Of a DNA stretch of 64,000 bases, positions 20,173-29,275 are shown one piece after another. The translations under genes were made by a program, and so were the position numbers. The DNA lies in the NCBI GenBank assembly GCA_019748055.1, contig JAIEQC010000015.1, forward strand, positions 62,001-126,000, in the 5' to 3' direction. The first letter of the stretch is position 1. Every line of letters starts with the position of its first letter. The notes below the pieces were generated by a model, which was not told the DNA's origin, ran no database searches, and saw only the letters and a program-made list of their open reading frames with translations. The stretch is from Caulobacteraceae bacterium (GTDB lineage Bacteria > Pseudomonadota > Alphaproteobacteria > Caulobacterales > Caulobacteraceae).

Positions 20173-21570
20173 ATGACCCAGACCCTCACCCCCAAAGTCC
20201 TCATCATCGGCGCCGGCACCGGCGGCTATGTCGCGGGCATCCGCTGCGGCCAGCTGGGGCTGGACACCGTGCTGGTGGATGGCGGCGACGGGCTGGGCGG
20301 GACATGCCTGAACGTCGGCTGCATTCCGTCCAAGGCGGTGATCCATGCGGCCAACAAGTTCGAGACAGTCGCCAAGGCAGCCGACGGCGGCACGCTGGGC
20401 ATCACGGCGTCGAAGCCTGCCATCGACCTGAAGGCCACGGTCGCGTGGAAGGACGGCATCGTCAAAAAGCTGAACGGCGGCGTCGCGGCCCTGCTGAAGA
20501 AGGCGAAGGTCAAGGTGGTGAAGGGCTGGGCCACCTTCTCCGACGCCAAGACCTGCACGGTGAAGACCGCCGAGGGCGAGATCACGATCACCGCCGAGCA
20601 CGTCATCCTCGCCACGGGATCGGAGCCGGTCGAACTGCCCTTCCTGCCGTTCGGGGGCGACGTCATCTCCTCGACCGAGGCCCTGTCGCTGGACACCGTG
20701 CCCGGCAGGCTGGTGGTCGTCGGCGGCGGCTACATCGGGCTGGAGCTGGGCATCGCCTATCGCAAGCTGGGCGCCGAGGTGACGGTGGTCGAAATGGCCG
20801 ACCGCATCCTGCCGCTCTACGACAAGGCCCTGACCGACCCCGTCGCCAAGTGGATGGAGAAGCACGGCGTCACCCTGATGCTGGGGGCCAGGGCGGGCGC
20901 GTTCGAGAAGGGCGCGCTGAACGTCACCGACAAGGACGGTCAGGCCGTCAAGCTGAAGGCCGACAAGGTGCTGGTCACCGTCGGCCGCAAGCCCCGCACG
21001 AAGGGCTGGGGTCTGGAGAACATGGGCGTGGCCATGGACGGGCCGTTCGTGAAGATCGACGACCGCTGCGCCACCAGCATGCGGAACGTCTGGGCCGTCG
21101 GCGACCTGACCGGCGAGCCCATGCTGGCGCACAAGGGCTCGGCCCAGGGCGAGGTGGTGGCCGAGATCATCGCCGGCCACGACAAGCGCTTCGACCCCGT
21201 GACCATCGCCGCCGTCTGCTTCACCGAGCCCGAGATCGTCTCGGCCGGCCTGGGCCCGCAGGACGTGCAGGGCCGCGACGACGTCATCCAGGCCGTCTTC
21301 CCCCTGGCCGCCATCGGCCGCGCCCTGGCCATCGAGGCGGGCGAGGACGGCGGCTTCGTCCGCGTCATCGCCTCGAAGTCCGACCACCGCCTGCTCGGCA
21401 TCCAGGCCGTCGGCCAGCACGTCTCGGAAATGTCCAACAGCTTTGCGCAGATGCTGGAGATGGGCGCGGTGCTGGAAGACGTCGCGGGCGTCATCCACGT
21501 CCACCCCACGCTGGGCGAGGCCTTCCACGAGGCTTCGCTGCGCGCCCTGGGGCACGCGATCCATATTTGA
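20173..21570 (+). CDS. lpdA: Dihydrolipoyl dehydrogenase (E3)
   Basis: A 465-residue flavoprotein that reoxidises dihydrolipoamide on E2 and reduces NAD. FAD motif GAGTGGYVAG near 13-22; the redox disulphide is Cys45/Cys50 in GGTCLNVGC; the NAD motif is VVGGGYIGLELG; and the active-site pair His444/Glu449 is in HPTLGEAFHE. As the last gene of the cluster it is probably the E3 dedicated to the branched-chain complex. ATG 20173 lies 21 nt after the inserted secreted-protein gene. A palindromic repeat doublet starts 10 nt after the stop. Confidence 0.96.
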   Translation: MTQTLTPKVLIIGAGTGGYVAGIRCGQLGLDTVLVDGGDGLGGTCLNVGCIPSKAVIHAANKFETVAKAADGGTLGITASKPAIDLKATVAWKDGIVKKLNGGVAALLKKAKVKVVKGWATFSDAKTCTVKTAEGEITITAEHVILATGSEPVELPFLPFGGDVISSTEALSLDTVPGRLVVVGGGYIGLELGIAYRKLGAEVTVVEMADRILPLYDKALTDPVAKWMEKHGVTLMLGARAGAFEKGALNVTDKDGQAVKLKADKVLVTVGRKPRTKGWGLENMGVAMDGPFVKIDDRCATSMRNVWAVGDLTGEPMLAHKGSAQGEVVAEIIAGHDKRFDPVTIAAVCFTEPEIVSAGLGPQDVQGRDDVIQAVFPLAAIGRALAIEAGEDGGFVRVIASKSDHRLLGIQAVGQHVSEMSNSFAQMLEMGAVLEDVAGVIHVHPTLGEAFHEASLRALGHAIHI

Positions 21571-21579
21571 GTTCAGCGT

Positions 21580-21731
21580 CCTTCTCCCCTTGCGGGAGAA
21601 GGTGGCAGGCGAAGCCTGACGGATGAGGGGGCTCTCCGTGGTCGCCACACCCGTTGATGATGCCGTCGACGTCGCGACCCCTCATCCGACCTCGCTCCGC
21701 GAGGCCACCTTCTCCCACAAGGGGAGAAGGG
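21580..21731. repeat. Inverted doublet of palindromic repeats (BIME-like) after lpdA
   Basis: Left unit 21580-21630 and right unit 21677-21731 are inverted copies. Each has an outer hairpin (CTTCTCCC/GGGAGAAG type), then GTGGC, a 5-bp inner hairpin, and CGGATGAGGGG. The inner hairpin sequence differs between units (CAGGC-gaa-GCCTG at 21606-21618; CTCGC-tcc-GCGAG at 21691-21703), but both pair perfectly. It ends the bkd operon and may act as a transcript-stabilising or terminating structure. No gene lies in 21571-21836. Confidence 0.85.
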
Positions 21732-21836
21732 CCGCGACGCGCGGATTACGCAGGTTTCACCTACCTGACGGGGCTTTAACTTGAGCGCCGCCGGGGCCGG
21801 GCGCAGGGTGGGGGCACATCCACGGAGCCTCCTTCC

Positions 21837-22214
21837 ATGCGCCTGACCCTTTCCTTCGCAGCCTTCGCCGCAGCCGCCGCGCTCGCCGGCGCCGCGTCCG
21901 CTCAAGATCCCGCCACCGACGGCGAATACCGCGCCGATCTGATCAAGATCATCGAGGTCGCGGCCGACAGCCGCTGCGACGCCGACCTGATGGGCGAAAC
22001 GGTTCTGTCGCGCTGTGAGGAGCAGGTCGACCAGATCGGGCCGGCCTTGGCGTCGCTGGGCTCGATCGAGATGATCACGCTGCAGGACTCGTCCGGCGAA
22101 GGCACGACCAAGGTGGAGACCTACGACGTCACCTTCCAGAGTGGACAGACCCTGGTGTGGACCATCGGCGACAAGGTCGACGGCAAGTATGAGTCCGTCG
22201 GGGTCAGCGGCTGA
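21837..22214 (+). CDS. Small secreted protein, first of a tandem pair
   Basis: A 125-residue exported protein: signal peptide 1-22 (ending ASAQ), then a ~100-residue domain with two conserved cysteines in SRCDADLMGETVLSRCEEQ and a C-terminal segment YDVTFQSGQTLVWTIG. The next gene encodes a clear paralogue 4 nt downstream, with the same cysteine spacing. I recognise no named family. Periplasmic location is inferred from the signal peptide; the fold looks alpha/beta with one disulphide. Confidence 0.75.
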   Translation: MRLTLSFAAFAAAAALAGAASAQDPATDGEYRADLIKIIEVAADSRCDADLMGETVLSRCEEQVDQIGPALASLGSIEMITLQDSSGEGTTKVETYDVTFQSGQTLVWTIGDKVDGKYESVGVSG

Positions 22215-22218
22215 GCCG

Positions 22219-22599
22219 ATGCGCTTGGCCCCGACCCTTTGCATCTTCGCCGGCGTCTTGTTCTGCGCAGGCGCAGCGTCGGCTCAGGACCCGATGAGGG
22301 ACGGGCAGTATCGCGCGCCGCTGGGACAGATCATCGTCGCTCTTGCCGACGGCGAGTGCGACGCCGACCTGCTGGCCGCGAATTTCGTGCCCCTCTGCGA
22401 AGAGCAGCTTTGGGAAGTCGGCCAGGTGCTGCAGACCTTCGGCAGCATCACCGAGATGCGGCTGATCGAGGTCGAAGGCGAGGGCGACGCCCGGCGGGAA
22501 ATCTATGACGTGGACTTCTCCGCCGGGCGCACCGTCAAGGTCGGCATCGGCGCCCGGGACGCCGAGGGCAAGTTCACCAGCCTGTCTTTCGACGGCTGA
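22219..22599 (+). CDS. Small secreted protein, second of a tandem pair
   Basis: A 126-residue exported paralogue of the preceding gene: signal peptide 1-23, then GECDADLLAANFVPLCEEQ with cysteines at matching positions and YDVDFSAGRTVKVGIG near the end. The pair is separated by 4 nt and surely co-transcribed. It has diverged considerably outside the cysteine core, so this is an old duplication rather than a recent copy. Its stop lies 12 nt from the convergent thrS stop. Confidence 0.75.
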   Translation: MRLAPTLCIFAGVLFCAGAASAQDPMRDGQYRAPLGQIIVALADGECDADLLAANFVPLCEEQLWEVGQVLQTFGSITEMRLIEVEGEGDARREIYDVDFSAGRTVKVGIGARDAEGKFTSLSFDG

Positions 22600-22611
22600 C
22601 GCCGCCGGCGT

Positions 22612-24537
22612 TCAACCGCGTTTGAGATCCGGTGGAGTCGCCTCGGTCGTCAGGATGCGGATCGCCTCGTCGACGGTGACCACCTCCTGCGCCTGGCTGC
22701 CCAGGCGACGGATGGCGACCTCGCCCTTTTCGGCTTCCTGACGCCCGACGACCGCGATCACCGGCACCTTGGCGACTGAGTGCTCGCGGACCTTGTAGCC
22801 GACCTTTTCATTGCGCTGGTCGGTCTCGACGCGCAGGCCGGCGGCGCGGAACCTCGCAGCAACTTCCTCCGCATACGGATCGGCTTCCGAGACGATGGTC
22901 GCAACCACGGCCTGCACGGGCGCCAGCCAGAGCGGGAAGGCCCCGGCGTAGTTCTCGATCATGATGCCGATGAAGCGCTCGAACGAGCCCAGGATCGCCC
23001 GGTGCAGCATGACCGGCCGGTGCTTCTGCCCGTCCTCGCCGACGTACTCCGCGCCCAGCCGCTCGGGCAGCACATAGTCCAGCTGGATCGTGCCGCAGGT
23101 CCATTCGCGGCCGATGGCGTCCTTGACGATGAAGTCCAGCTTGGGGGCGTAGAAGGCGCCGTCGCCCGGCGTGATCACCGGCTCGGTCCCCGCCGCCCGG
23201 GCGGCCTCGGCCATCAGGGCCTCGGCCCTGTCCCAGAACTCGTCCGAACCCGCCCGCGTTTCCGGCCGGGTGCCCAGCGAGATGTAGGCCGTCTCCATGC
23301 CCAGGTCGGCGTGGACGCTGCGGGCCAGCTCGATGAAGGCCGCCGTCTCCTCGACGATCTGATCCTCGCGGCAGAAGATGTGGGCGTCGTCCTGCACGAA
23401 GCCGCGCACCCGCATCAGGCCGTGCAGCGATCCCGACGGCTCGTAGCGGTGGCAGGCCCCGAACTCGGCCATCCGCAGCGGCAGCTCGCGGTACGACCGC
23501 TGGCCCTGATCGAAGATCTGCACGTGGCCGGGGCAGTTCATCGGCTTGAGAGACAGTTCCTCGCCCTCGACCGTCTCGCAGACGAACATGTTGGGCCGGT
23601 ACTTCTCCCAGTGACCCGAGGCCTCCCAGAATTTGCGGTCCAGCACCTGGGGCGTCTTGACCTCGACGTAGCCGGCGGCGTCGAGCCGGCGGCGCATGTA
23701 GGCCTCGATGACGCGCCACAGCACCCAGCCCTTGGGGTGCCAGAAGACCATGCCGCGGCCTTCCTCCTGCATGTGGAACAGGTTCATGGCGCGGCCCAGC
23801 CTGCGGTGGTCGCGCTTCTCGGCCTCCTCGATCCGCGCCAGGTGGGCGTCGAGGTCTTCCTTCGTCGCCCAGGCGGTGCCGTAGATGCGCTGCAGCTGCT
23901 CGCGCTTCGAGTCCCCGCGCCAATAGGCGCCGGCCAGCTTGGTCAGTTTGAACGCCTTGCCGACGTGCCGCGTCGAGGGGAAGTGCGGTCCCCGGCACAG
24001 GTCGATCCAGTCGCCCTGCTTGTAGAGCGTGATCGTCTGGTCCTCGGGCAGGTCGCGGATCAGCTCGGCCTTGAACTTCTCGCCCTTGGCCTCGAAGAAT
24101 TTGATGGCGTCGTTCCGGTCCCAGACCTCGCGCTCGAACTTCGCGTCACGGTCGACGATCCGGCCCATCTCCTTCTCGATGGCGGCGAAGTCGTCGGTCG
24201 AGAACGGCTCCTCGCGGAAGAAGTCGTAATAGAATCCGTCCTCGATCGCCGGGCCGATGGTCACCTGGGTGCCGGGGAACAGGGTCTGCACCGCCTCGGC
24301 CAGCACGTGCGCGGTGTCGTGGCGGATGGTGTACAGCGCCTCGGGGTCGTCGCGCATAATCAGGCGGAAGTCGCCGCCGGTCTCCAGCTCGCGCGACATG
24401 TCGCGCTGCTCGCCGTTCAGTTCGGCCAGCAGGGCCTTCTTGGCCAGCGAGGGGCTGATCGACGCGGCCACGTCGCGCGCCGTCGTGCCGGGAGGAAACT
24501 GGCGCACGGCGCCGTCGGGGAATTTCAGTTCGATCAT
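22612..24537 (-). CDS. thrS: Threonine-tRNA ligase
   Basis: A 641-residue class II synthetase charging tRNA-Thr. Domains in order: TGS (1-60, [17 protein letters not shown]), the second additional/editing domain with [11 protein letters not shown], the catalytic core with class II motif 1 region ([10 protein letters not shown]) and zinc cysteine in [10 protein letters not shown], and the anticodon-binding domain ([10 protein letters not shown]...VGYKVREHS). ATG 24535-24537 fits the TGS start and overlaps the upstream yidD stop by 4 nt, indicating coupling. Confidence 0.97.
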   Translation of the reverse strand: MIELKFPDGAVRQFPPGTTARDVAASISPSLAKKALLAELNGEQRDMSRELETGGDFRLIMRDDPEALYTIRHDTAHVLAEAVQTLFPGTQVTIGPAIEDGFYYDFFREEPFSTDDFAAIEKEMGRIVDRDAKFEREVWDRNDAIKFFEAKGEKFKAELIRDLPEDQTITLYKQGDWIDLCRGPHFPSTRHVGKAFKLTKLAGAYWRGDSKREQLQRIYGTAWATKEDLDAHLARIEEAEKRDHRRLGRAMNLFHMQEEGRGMVFWHPKGWVLWRVIEAYMRRRLDAAGYVEVKTPQVLDRKFWEASGHWEKYRPNMFVCETVEGEELSLKPMNCPGHVQIFDQGQRSYRELPLRMAEFGACHRYEPSGSLHGLMRVRGFVQDDAHIFCREDQIVEETAAFIELARSVHADLGMETAYISLGTRPETRAGSDEFWDRAEALMAEAARAAGTEPVITPGDGAFYAPKLDFIVKDAIGREWTCGTIQLDYVLPERLGAEYVGEDGQKHRPVMLHRAILGSFERFIGIMIENYAGAFPLWLAPVQAVVATIVSEADPYAEEVAARFRAAGLRVETDQRNEKVGYKVREHSVAKVPVIAVVGRQEAEKGEVAIRRLGSQAQEVVTVDEAIRILTTEATPPDLKRG

Positions 24538-24779
24538 GCTTCTGGCTTCTTCGGCGGCACCGGATCGTAGCCCGATCCGCCCCATGGATGGCACTTACAC
24601 AGGCGACGCACCGTCAGCCATCCCCCGCGCGCCGGTCCGTGCAGGATCAAGGCGTCGCGGGCATAGTCGGAGCAGGTCGGCAGGAAACGACACTGCTGTC
24701 CGAATATCAGGCTGAAGGTCAGCTTGTAGGCGCGATGCGCCAGACGAACGCCGCCCTCATAGAGGTTTCGGCCGGACAC
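24534..24779 (-). CDS. yidD: Membrane protein insertion efficiency factor YidD
   Basis: A small YidD protein (81 residues from GTG 24777-24779). Signature cysteine pattern: [11 protein letters not shown] in the middle and [15 protein letters not shown] at the end. YidD is a peripheral membrane protein helping YidC-dependent insertion. The reading frame is open further up to an ATG at 24843-24845 (103 residues), but that would overlap the upstream Fe-S scaffold gene by 62 nt; family length favours the shorter form, though neither start has a strong ribosome-binding site. Its stop overlaps thrS. It is not next to rpmH/rnpA here. Confidence 0.85.
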   Translation of the reverse strand: MSGRNLYEGGVRLAHRAYKLTFSLIFGQQCRFLPTCSDYARDALILHGPARGGWLTVRRLCKCHPWGGSGYDPVPPKKPEA

Positions 24780-24783
24780 GGGC

Positions 24784-25299
24784 TCAGGCCGCGCCGGCGC
24801 CGCGAGTTCGCTCGGCTTCCTGCTCTTCCCAACTGGGCTCCGCATAGTAGGGCGGGCTCCAGGTCAGGCGCCGGGTGACGGCGTCCTCGATCGCGTCGCA
24901 CAGGGCCTCGATCGCCACCATGGTGGAGGCGTGGCGCGCCGGGTATTCGGCGACCGGTTTGAGCAGACGCAGCCCCTCGAACCGCCCGATCGGACCTTCG
25001 CTGCCTGACTTCAGCATGGCGCGCATGGCGTCCCGCGCGGCTCTGACTTCCGTCAGATCGGCCCCGACGGCGTTCGCCCCGACGATCGACGCGGCCGCCT
25101 GGCCCAGCGCGCAGGCCTTCACATCCTGGGCGAAGTGCTCGACCATCGTCGCCCGACCGATCTTCACGTCGACGACGGCGCGCGATCCACACAGCTTCGC
25201 GGTCCGCTCGCCCGTGCCGTGCGGCAGCTCCAGCCGTCCCGCGTGCGGCAGGTCCGCAGCGAGGCGCAGGATGTCCTTAGAATAGATCTCGTCGATCAT
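24784..25299 (-). CDS. Iron-sulphur cluster assembly scaffold protein (IscU/NifU-N-like)
   Basis: A 171-residue protein that begins like IscU ([23 protein letters not shown]) and has three cysteines at scaffold-like positions ([23 protein letters not shown]). Such scaffolds assemble transient Fe-S clusters. The usual aspartate next to the first cysteine (CGD) is replaced by serine (CGS), so it is a divergent paralogue rather than canonical IscU. It lies upstream of yidD and thrS on the same strand. Start ATG 25297-25299. Confidence 0.82.
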   Translation of the reverse strand: MIDEIYSKDILRLAADLPHAGRLELPHGTGERTAKLCGSRAVVDVKIGRATMVEHFAQDVKACALGQAAASIVGANAVGADLTEVRAARDAMRAMLKSGSEGPIGRFEGLRLLKPVAEYPARHASTMVAIEALCDAIEDAVTRRLTWSPPYYAEPSWEEQEAERTRGAGAA

Positions 25300-25336
25300 G
25301 GGCGGGATATAGGACGCGACGCCTCGGACGGCGAGC

Positions 25337-26095
25337 CTATTGCAGCGAGCTCCAGGTCCGTGCGCCGGCGGAACCGGTTGCGGCTCTCTGGCGGATCCAG
25401 GCCAGGTTGGCGTCCGCGGCCTCGGGCGGGAGGTCGCGGCGCAGCATGCGTTCCGCCTCGGCCAGATCGCCCTTGAGCCCCAGAACCAGCGCCAGATTCT
25501 GGCGCACCTGCAGCCCGGCCTCCGGATGGGCGGCCGCACGGCGCAGCAGGCCCTCTGCCGTCACCAGGTCGCCGGACGTAAGCGGGCCCATGGCCATGTT
25601 GGCCAGGATGGCGGGATTGTCGGGCGACAAGGCCAGGCCCCTCGCCCAGGCGTCGGCGGCATCTTCCGGACGCTTCACCTGCTCATAGGCCACGCCCAGC
25701 AGCGACAGCGGACGCCAGTCGCGGGGCGCCAGCTGCGCCGCCCGTTCCAGATGCGCCACGCCATAAAAGGCCTGACCGCGCGCGATGTGGGCCCGGCCGG
25801 CCTCCAGCAGGGCCTCGACGTTGTCGGGCTGGACCACCAGGGCGCGCTCGGCGGCCTCGGCGGCCTCCTGATGACGGCCGAGTTCGCGCAGAGCACGAGG
25901 CAGGGCAGCGGCGGCCTCTGGATCCGACGGATCCTTCTCGAACTCCTGCGACCAGAACAGGCTGCGGCTCAGGGGATCCATACGTTCATAGGTCGCGCGC
26001 TGATCCGCCGGGGCGGGAGCGGACGCCTGCTGCGCGTGAGCCGACGTCGCAAGGAAGCTGAGGGCGGTTGCGACGAGAAGAAGTGTGCGCGACAT
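25337..26095 (-). CDS. Secreted TPR repeat protein
   Basis: A 252-residue protein with a signal peptide (1-21, ending AHAQ) and several tetratricopeptide repeats, for example HQEAAEAAERALVVQPDNVEALLEAG, AVAHLERAAQL-type helices and PEDAADAWARGLALSPDNPAI. It resembles TadD-like periplasmic TPR lipoproteins, but no lipobox is present and no tad genes are nearby. Likely a periplasmic scaffold; partner unknown. Start ATG 26093-26095. Divergent from the aminopeptidase gene. Confidence 0.8.
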   Translation of the reverse strand: MSRTLLLVATALSFLATSAHAQQASAPAPADQRATYERMDPLSRSLFWSQEFEKDPSDPEAAAALPRALRELGRHQEAAEAAERALVVQPDNVEALLEAGRAHIARGQAFYGVAHLERAAQLAPRDWRPLSLLGVAYEQVKRPEDAADAWARGLALSPDNPAILANMAMGPLTSGDLVTAEGLLRRAAAHPEAGLQVRQNLALVLGLKGDLAEAERMLRRDLPPEAADANLAWIRQRAATGSAGARTWSSLQ

Positions 26096-26180
26096 GGGAA
26101 GGGTCCGTCCGGCGTTCGGGGAGAAGAGTCGCCCCCGCGCGTCAAGGGACCGTTAATGCTCGTGTTTCCGGAGCCTCCGC

Positions 26181-27566
26181 ATGATCGCCGCCGCCGACGT
26201 CCTGATCCCCGCTTCCGACGCCGCCTTGCCGGTGCGGCCTGCGCGGGGCGGCGGCGGGCTGGAGGGGGCGGTCGCAGTCTGGGCGTCGGCCAATGATTTC
26301 GCGGGCAAGCCGGGCCAGGTGCTGATCATTCCGGGTCCCGACGGCAAGCCCGACCATGCGCTGCTGGGCGTCGGGGAGAAGTCTAGGGATCCCATGGCCG
26401 GGCGCGGGCTCGCCGCGAAACTGCCAGCCGGCGACTGGCGGCTGGAGGGATGGTCGGAGGAAGAGGCCGCGGCTCTGGCACTGGCCTTCGCGCTGGGGGC
26501 TTACCGATTCGACCGCTACAAGACGAAGCCGGCGCCCCGGCCCCGTCTGGTCGCGCCCGCCGGACTTGATCGGGGCGCCACGCGGGCGATCGCCGACGCG
26601 TGCTCCCGCGTGCGCCGCATGGTCGACACGCCGGCCGCCGACATGGGTCCCGCCGAAATCGAGGCCGAGGCGCACGAGGTGGCCCAGACTTATGGCGCGT
26701 CGATCGATGTCACAGTCGGCGACGCCCTGCTGGAGGCGAACTATCCGGCCGTCCACGCCGTCGGCCGTGCCGCCGCTCCCCATCGCGCGCCACGCCTGAT
26801 CGAGATCGGCTGGAACCTGGACGCCGCAGACCGACCCCTGATCGCGCTTGTGGGCAAGGGCGTGGCCTTCGATTCCGGCGGACTGGACATCAAGCCCGCC
26901 GCCGGCATGCGCAACATGAAGAAGGACATGGGCGGCGCCGCCCACGTTCTGGGGCTCGCCCAGCTGATCATGGGCGCGAACCTGCCCGTACGACTGGTCG
27001 TGCTGGTCGCGGCGGTGGAGAACGCCATCTCGGGCGACGCCTTTCGGCCCGGCGACGTTCTGCAGACCCGCAAGGGTCTGACGGTCGAGGTCGGCAACAC
27101 CGACGCCGAGGGGCGGCTGATCCTGGCCGACGCCTTGGCACGTGCGGGCGAGCACCGACCGGACCTGACGATCGACTTCGCCACCCTGACCGGTGCGGCG
27201 CGCGTCGCGCTAGGCCCGGAGCTGCCACCGCTCTACACCGACGACGAGGCGCTGGCGGTCGACCTGCTGGCGGCGTCTGCCCGCGTGGGCGACCCCCTGT
27301 GGCGCATGCCGCTGTGGCCCGGCTACCGGTCGTCGGTGGAGGCCGAAATCGCGGACCTGCGAAACGATTCCGCGCCTTGGGCCCAGGCCGGATCGGTCAC
27401 TGCGGCCCTGTTCCTGCAACGCTTCGCGCCGGAGAGGGGGGCCTGGGCCCATCTGGACGTCTTCGCTTGGAACCCCCGCGCCCGCCCCGGCTGGCCGGAG
27501 GGCGGGGAGGCTCAAGGGATCCGCGCCGTCTTCGACATGCTGGCCCGCAGATTTTCACAGGGCTGA
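26181..27566 (+). CDS. Leucyl aminopeptidase family M17
   Basis: A 461-residue dimetal aminopeptidase. The metal and catalytic signature is intact: GKGVAFDSGGLDIKP (Lys226, Asp231), KKDMGGAA (Asp249) and NTDAEGR (306-312, Asp308 and Glu310). It removes N-terminal residues from peptides in the cytoplasm. The N-terminal domain (1-130) is shorter and more divergent than in E. coli PepA, as in other alphaproteobacterial M17 enzymes. The NlpC gene follows 64 nt later on the same strand, so peptide turnover and wall-peptide cleavage may be linked. Confidence 0.95.
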   Translation: MIAAADVLIPASDAALPVRPARGGGGLEGAVAVWASANDFAGKPGQVLIIPGPDGKPDHALLGVGEKSRDPMAGRGLAAKLPAGDWRLEGWSEEEAAALALAFALGAYRFDRYKTKPAPRPRLVAPAGLDRGATRAIADACSRVRRMVDTPAADMGPAEIEAEAHEVAQTYGASIDVTVGDALLEANYPAVHAVGRAAAPHRAPRLIEIGWNLDAADRPLIALVGKGVAFDSGGLDIKPAAGMRNMKKDMGGAAHVLGLAQLIMGANLPVRLVVLVAAVENAISGDAFRPGDVLQTRKGLTVEVGNTDAEGRLILADALARAGEHRPDLTIDFATLTGAARVALGPELPPLYTDDEALAVDLLAASARVGDPLWRMPLWPGYRSSVEAEIADLRNDSAPWAQAGSVTAALFLQRFAPERGAWAHLDVFAWNPRARPGWPEGGEAQGIRAVFDMLARRFSQG

Positions 27567-27630
27567 CCGGGCGCGTTAACGGCCCTTTCGGCCTTCCACG
27601 GCAGGATCGGCGACGAACCGGACCCGACGT

Positions 27631-28419
27631 TTGCCGCACGATCTCCACAGCCCGGACCCGCGCACCCTGCCCGCGCGCCCCGCCTTCGCCGCCCAGGCGC
27701 TGGAGGGACTGTACCGCGCGCCCGAGTATCGCGCCGCCGAGCCGATGCAGGCCGCGGCCGCGGTCAGCGACCTGTGGGACGACGAGGGTCATCGCATTTC
27801 CCAGCTTCTGTTCGGCGAGGCCTTCGACCTGCTGGACCGCCAAGGCGATCGCGTCTGGGGCCAGAGCCGGCGCGACGGCGTGGTCGGCTGGACGGCGGCG
27901 AGCGCGCTGATCGAAGCCGGGGGCACGCCCAGCCATCGTGTCGCCTCCATGGGCGGCGCACTGCCATTCAACGCCCTCGTCGATCCGGCCCGCGACGCCG
28001 TCGGAGACTCCGCCCTGGCGCCGCTGGGCGAGTTCGAGCCGGGCCTGGCCGACGTGGCCGAGCGTCTGCTCGGCACGCCTCACGCGCTAGGAGGGCGTTC
28101 GGACCGGGAAACCGACTGCGCAGGTCTGGTTCAGACCTGTCTGATCGCCTGCGGCCGGGCCGCGCCTCGGTGGTCGGACGGACAGGCCGAGATCGGTCGG
28201 GCCGTCGGCCTCGCCGACATGCGCCGCGGCGATCTCGTCGTCTGGCCGCATTCGACCGGAGGCCCGGGCTGGAGCGGCCACTCGGCCGTGATCGCCTCGC
28301 CGGGCGCCCTGATTCACGCCTCAGGTCGCGCCGGTTCGGTGGTGATCGAGGCGTTGTCCGACGTCGACGCGCGTCAGCGCGCCGAGGGCTTCGGCGCGCC
28401 GATCTTCAGGCGGGTCTGA
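27631..28419 (+). CDS. NlpC/P60 family peptidase with SH3 domain
   Basis: A 262-residue protein. Residues ~36-100 form a bacterial SH3 domain (AVSDLWDDEGHRISQLLFGE, ending VVGWTAA), and 135-262 an NlpC/P60 cysteine peptidase: catalytic Cys163 in TDCAGLVQT, histidine in GHSAVI and a further His in LIHASG. Such enzymes cleave peptidoglycan stem peptides. No signal peptide is visible. The only start between the upstream in-frame stop (27577) and the domain is TTG 27631, which keeps the N-terminal DPRTLPARP segment common in relatives. It follows the M17 aminopeptidase. Confidence 0.87.
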   Translation: MPHDLHSPDPRTLPARPAFAAQALEGLYRAPEYRAAEPMQAAAAVSDLWDDEGHRISQLLFGEAFDLLDRQGDRVWGQSRRDGVVGWTAASALIEAGGTPSHRVASMGGALPFNALVDPARDAVGDSALAPLGEFEPGLADVAERLLGTPHALGGRSDRETDCAGLVQTCLIACGRAAPRWSDGQAEIGRAVGLADMRRGDLVVWPHSTGGPGWSGHSAVIASPGALIHASGRAGSVVIEALSDVDARQRAEGFGAPIFRRV

Positions 28420-28426
28420 AAAGCGG

Positions 28427-29122
28427 TCAGCCTGCGGCGGGAGGCGTGGCCTCGGCCGTCGGCTGGGCGGCGGCGCCGTCGGTCGGAGCGCCCGTGGTCG
28501 CGCCGGCTTCCGCCGCGCCTTCCGCAGGAGCGGCGCCCTCGACCGGCGCAGCCGCGCCGGGTTGACGCGCGGGATCGGGCGCCGGGATCGGGAACCCGGC
28601 GGAACCTTGGGCCCGCAGATAGGCGATCAGGTTAATGCGGGTCTGTTCGTCTCGCAGGCCGGCGAAGGACATCTTGGTGCCGGCCACCTCGCGTTGCGGC
28701 GCGGTGATGAAGGCGTCCAGAGCGTCCAGATCCCAAACGGGGACTTCGCCGCGGTGCGCCACCATCGCTTCGGAGAAGGCGAAGCCCGGATGGGCCCCGA
28801 CGCCGCGTCCGACGACCCCATAGAGCGCGGGACCGATGCCGTTGGCCCCGCCGGCGGTGATGGTGTGGCAGGCCTGGCAACGCGCGAAGGCGGCCTCGCC
28901 GGCGGCCAGGTCGGCGACCGGCAGGACGGTGCCCCAGTCGATCGGCAGGGCCGCCGGCGCGGCGCCCTCGGCGGCCTCTTCCGGCACGTCGACGAAATAG
29001 CCCATCTTTTCAGGCGGTTCGACGTGATAGAGTTCGTTCGTCACCTGCTGCACGCCGATGATCACCAGAGCGGTCGCCAGACCGGCGCCCATGATCTTGT
29101 TCCACTTCAGGTCGCCGCTCAT
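28427..29122 (-). CDS. Membrane-anchored c-type cytochrome
   Basis: A 231-residue mono-haem cytochrome c related to CycM/c552. An uncleaved N-terminal anchor spans ~11-28, the haem motif is Cys82-x-x-Cys85-His86 (CQACH), and the distal methionine is Met151 in GTKMSFAG. The haem domain is followed by a low-complexity Ala/Pro/Glu tail (170-231), unusual in length. It faces the periplasm and carries electrons between bc1 and terminal oxidases. ATG 29120-29122 (MSGDLKWNK) is chosen over an upstream GTG. The ccm operon at 42-46 kb would attach its haem. Confidence 0.93.
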   Translation of the reverse strand: MSGDLKWNKIMGAGLATALVIIGVQQVTNELYHVEPPEKMGYFVDVPEEAAEGAAPAALPIDWGTVLPVADLAAGEAAFARCQACHTITAGGANGIGPALYGVVGRGVGAHPGFAFSEAMVAHRGEVPVWDLDALDAFITAPQREVAGTKMSFAGLRDEQTRINLIAYLRAQGSAGFPIPAPDPARQPGAAAPVEGAAPAEGAAEAGATTGAPTDGAAAQPTAEATPPAAG

Positions 29123-29275
29123 CGCGTCGTCGCATCCCACATGATTTCAGAACCGCGGGCCGCGCGCGCCGGGGCGCTTGAAGGCGGCCTCGCCTTGCGT
29201 GGGCGTCTCTGACACGCTAGCGCGGCCTTCGCAACCGGGCCGCGCCGCGCCGTGGCGTCACGGGGGAAATCCGCC

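Noticed and set aside
24784..25299. Canonical IscU of an isc operon
   Set aside because: No iscS, iscA or hscAB nearby, and the CGD motif reads CGS; called a divergent scaffold instead.
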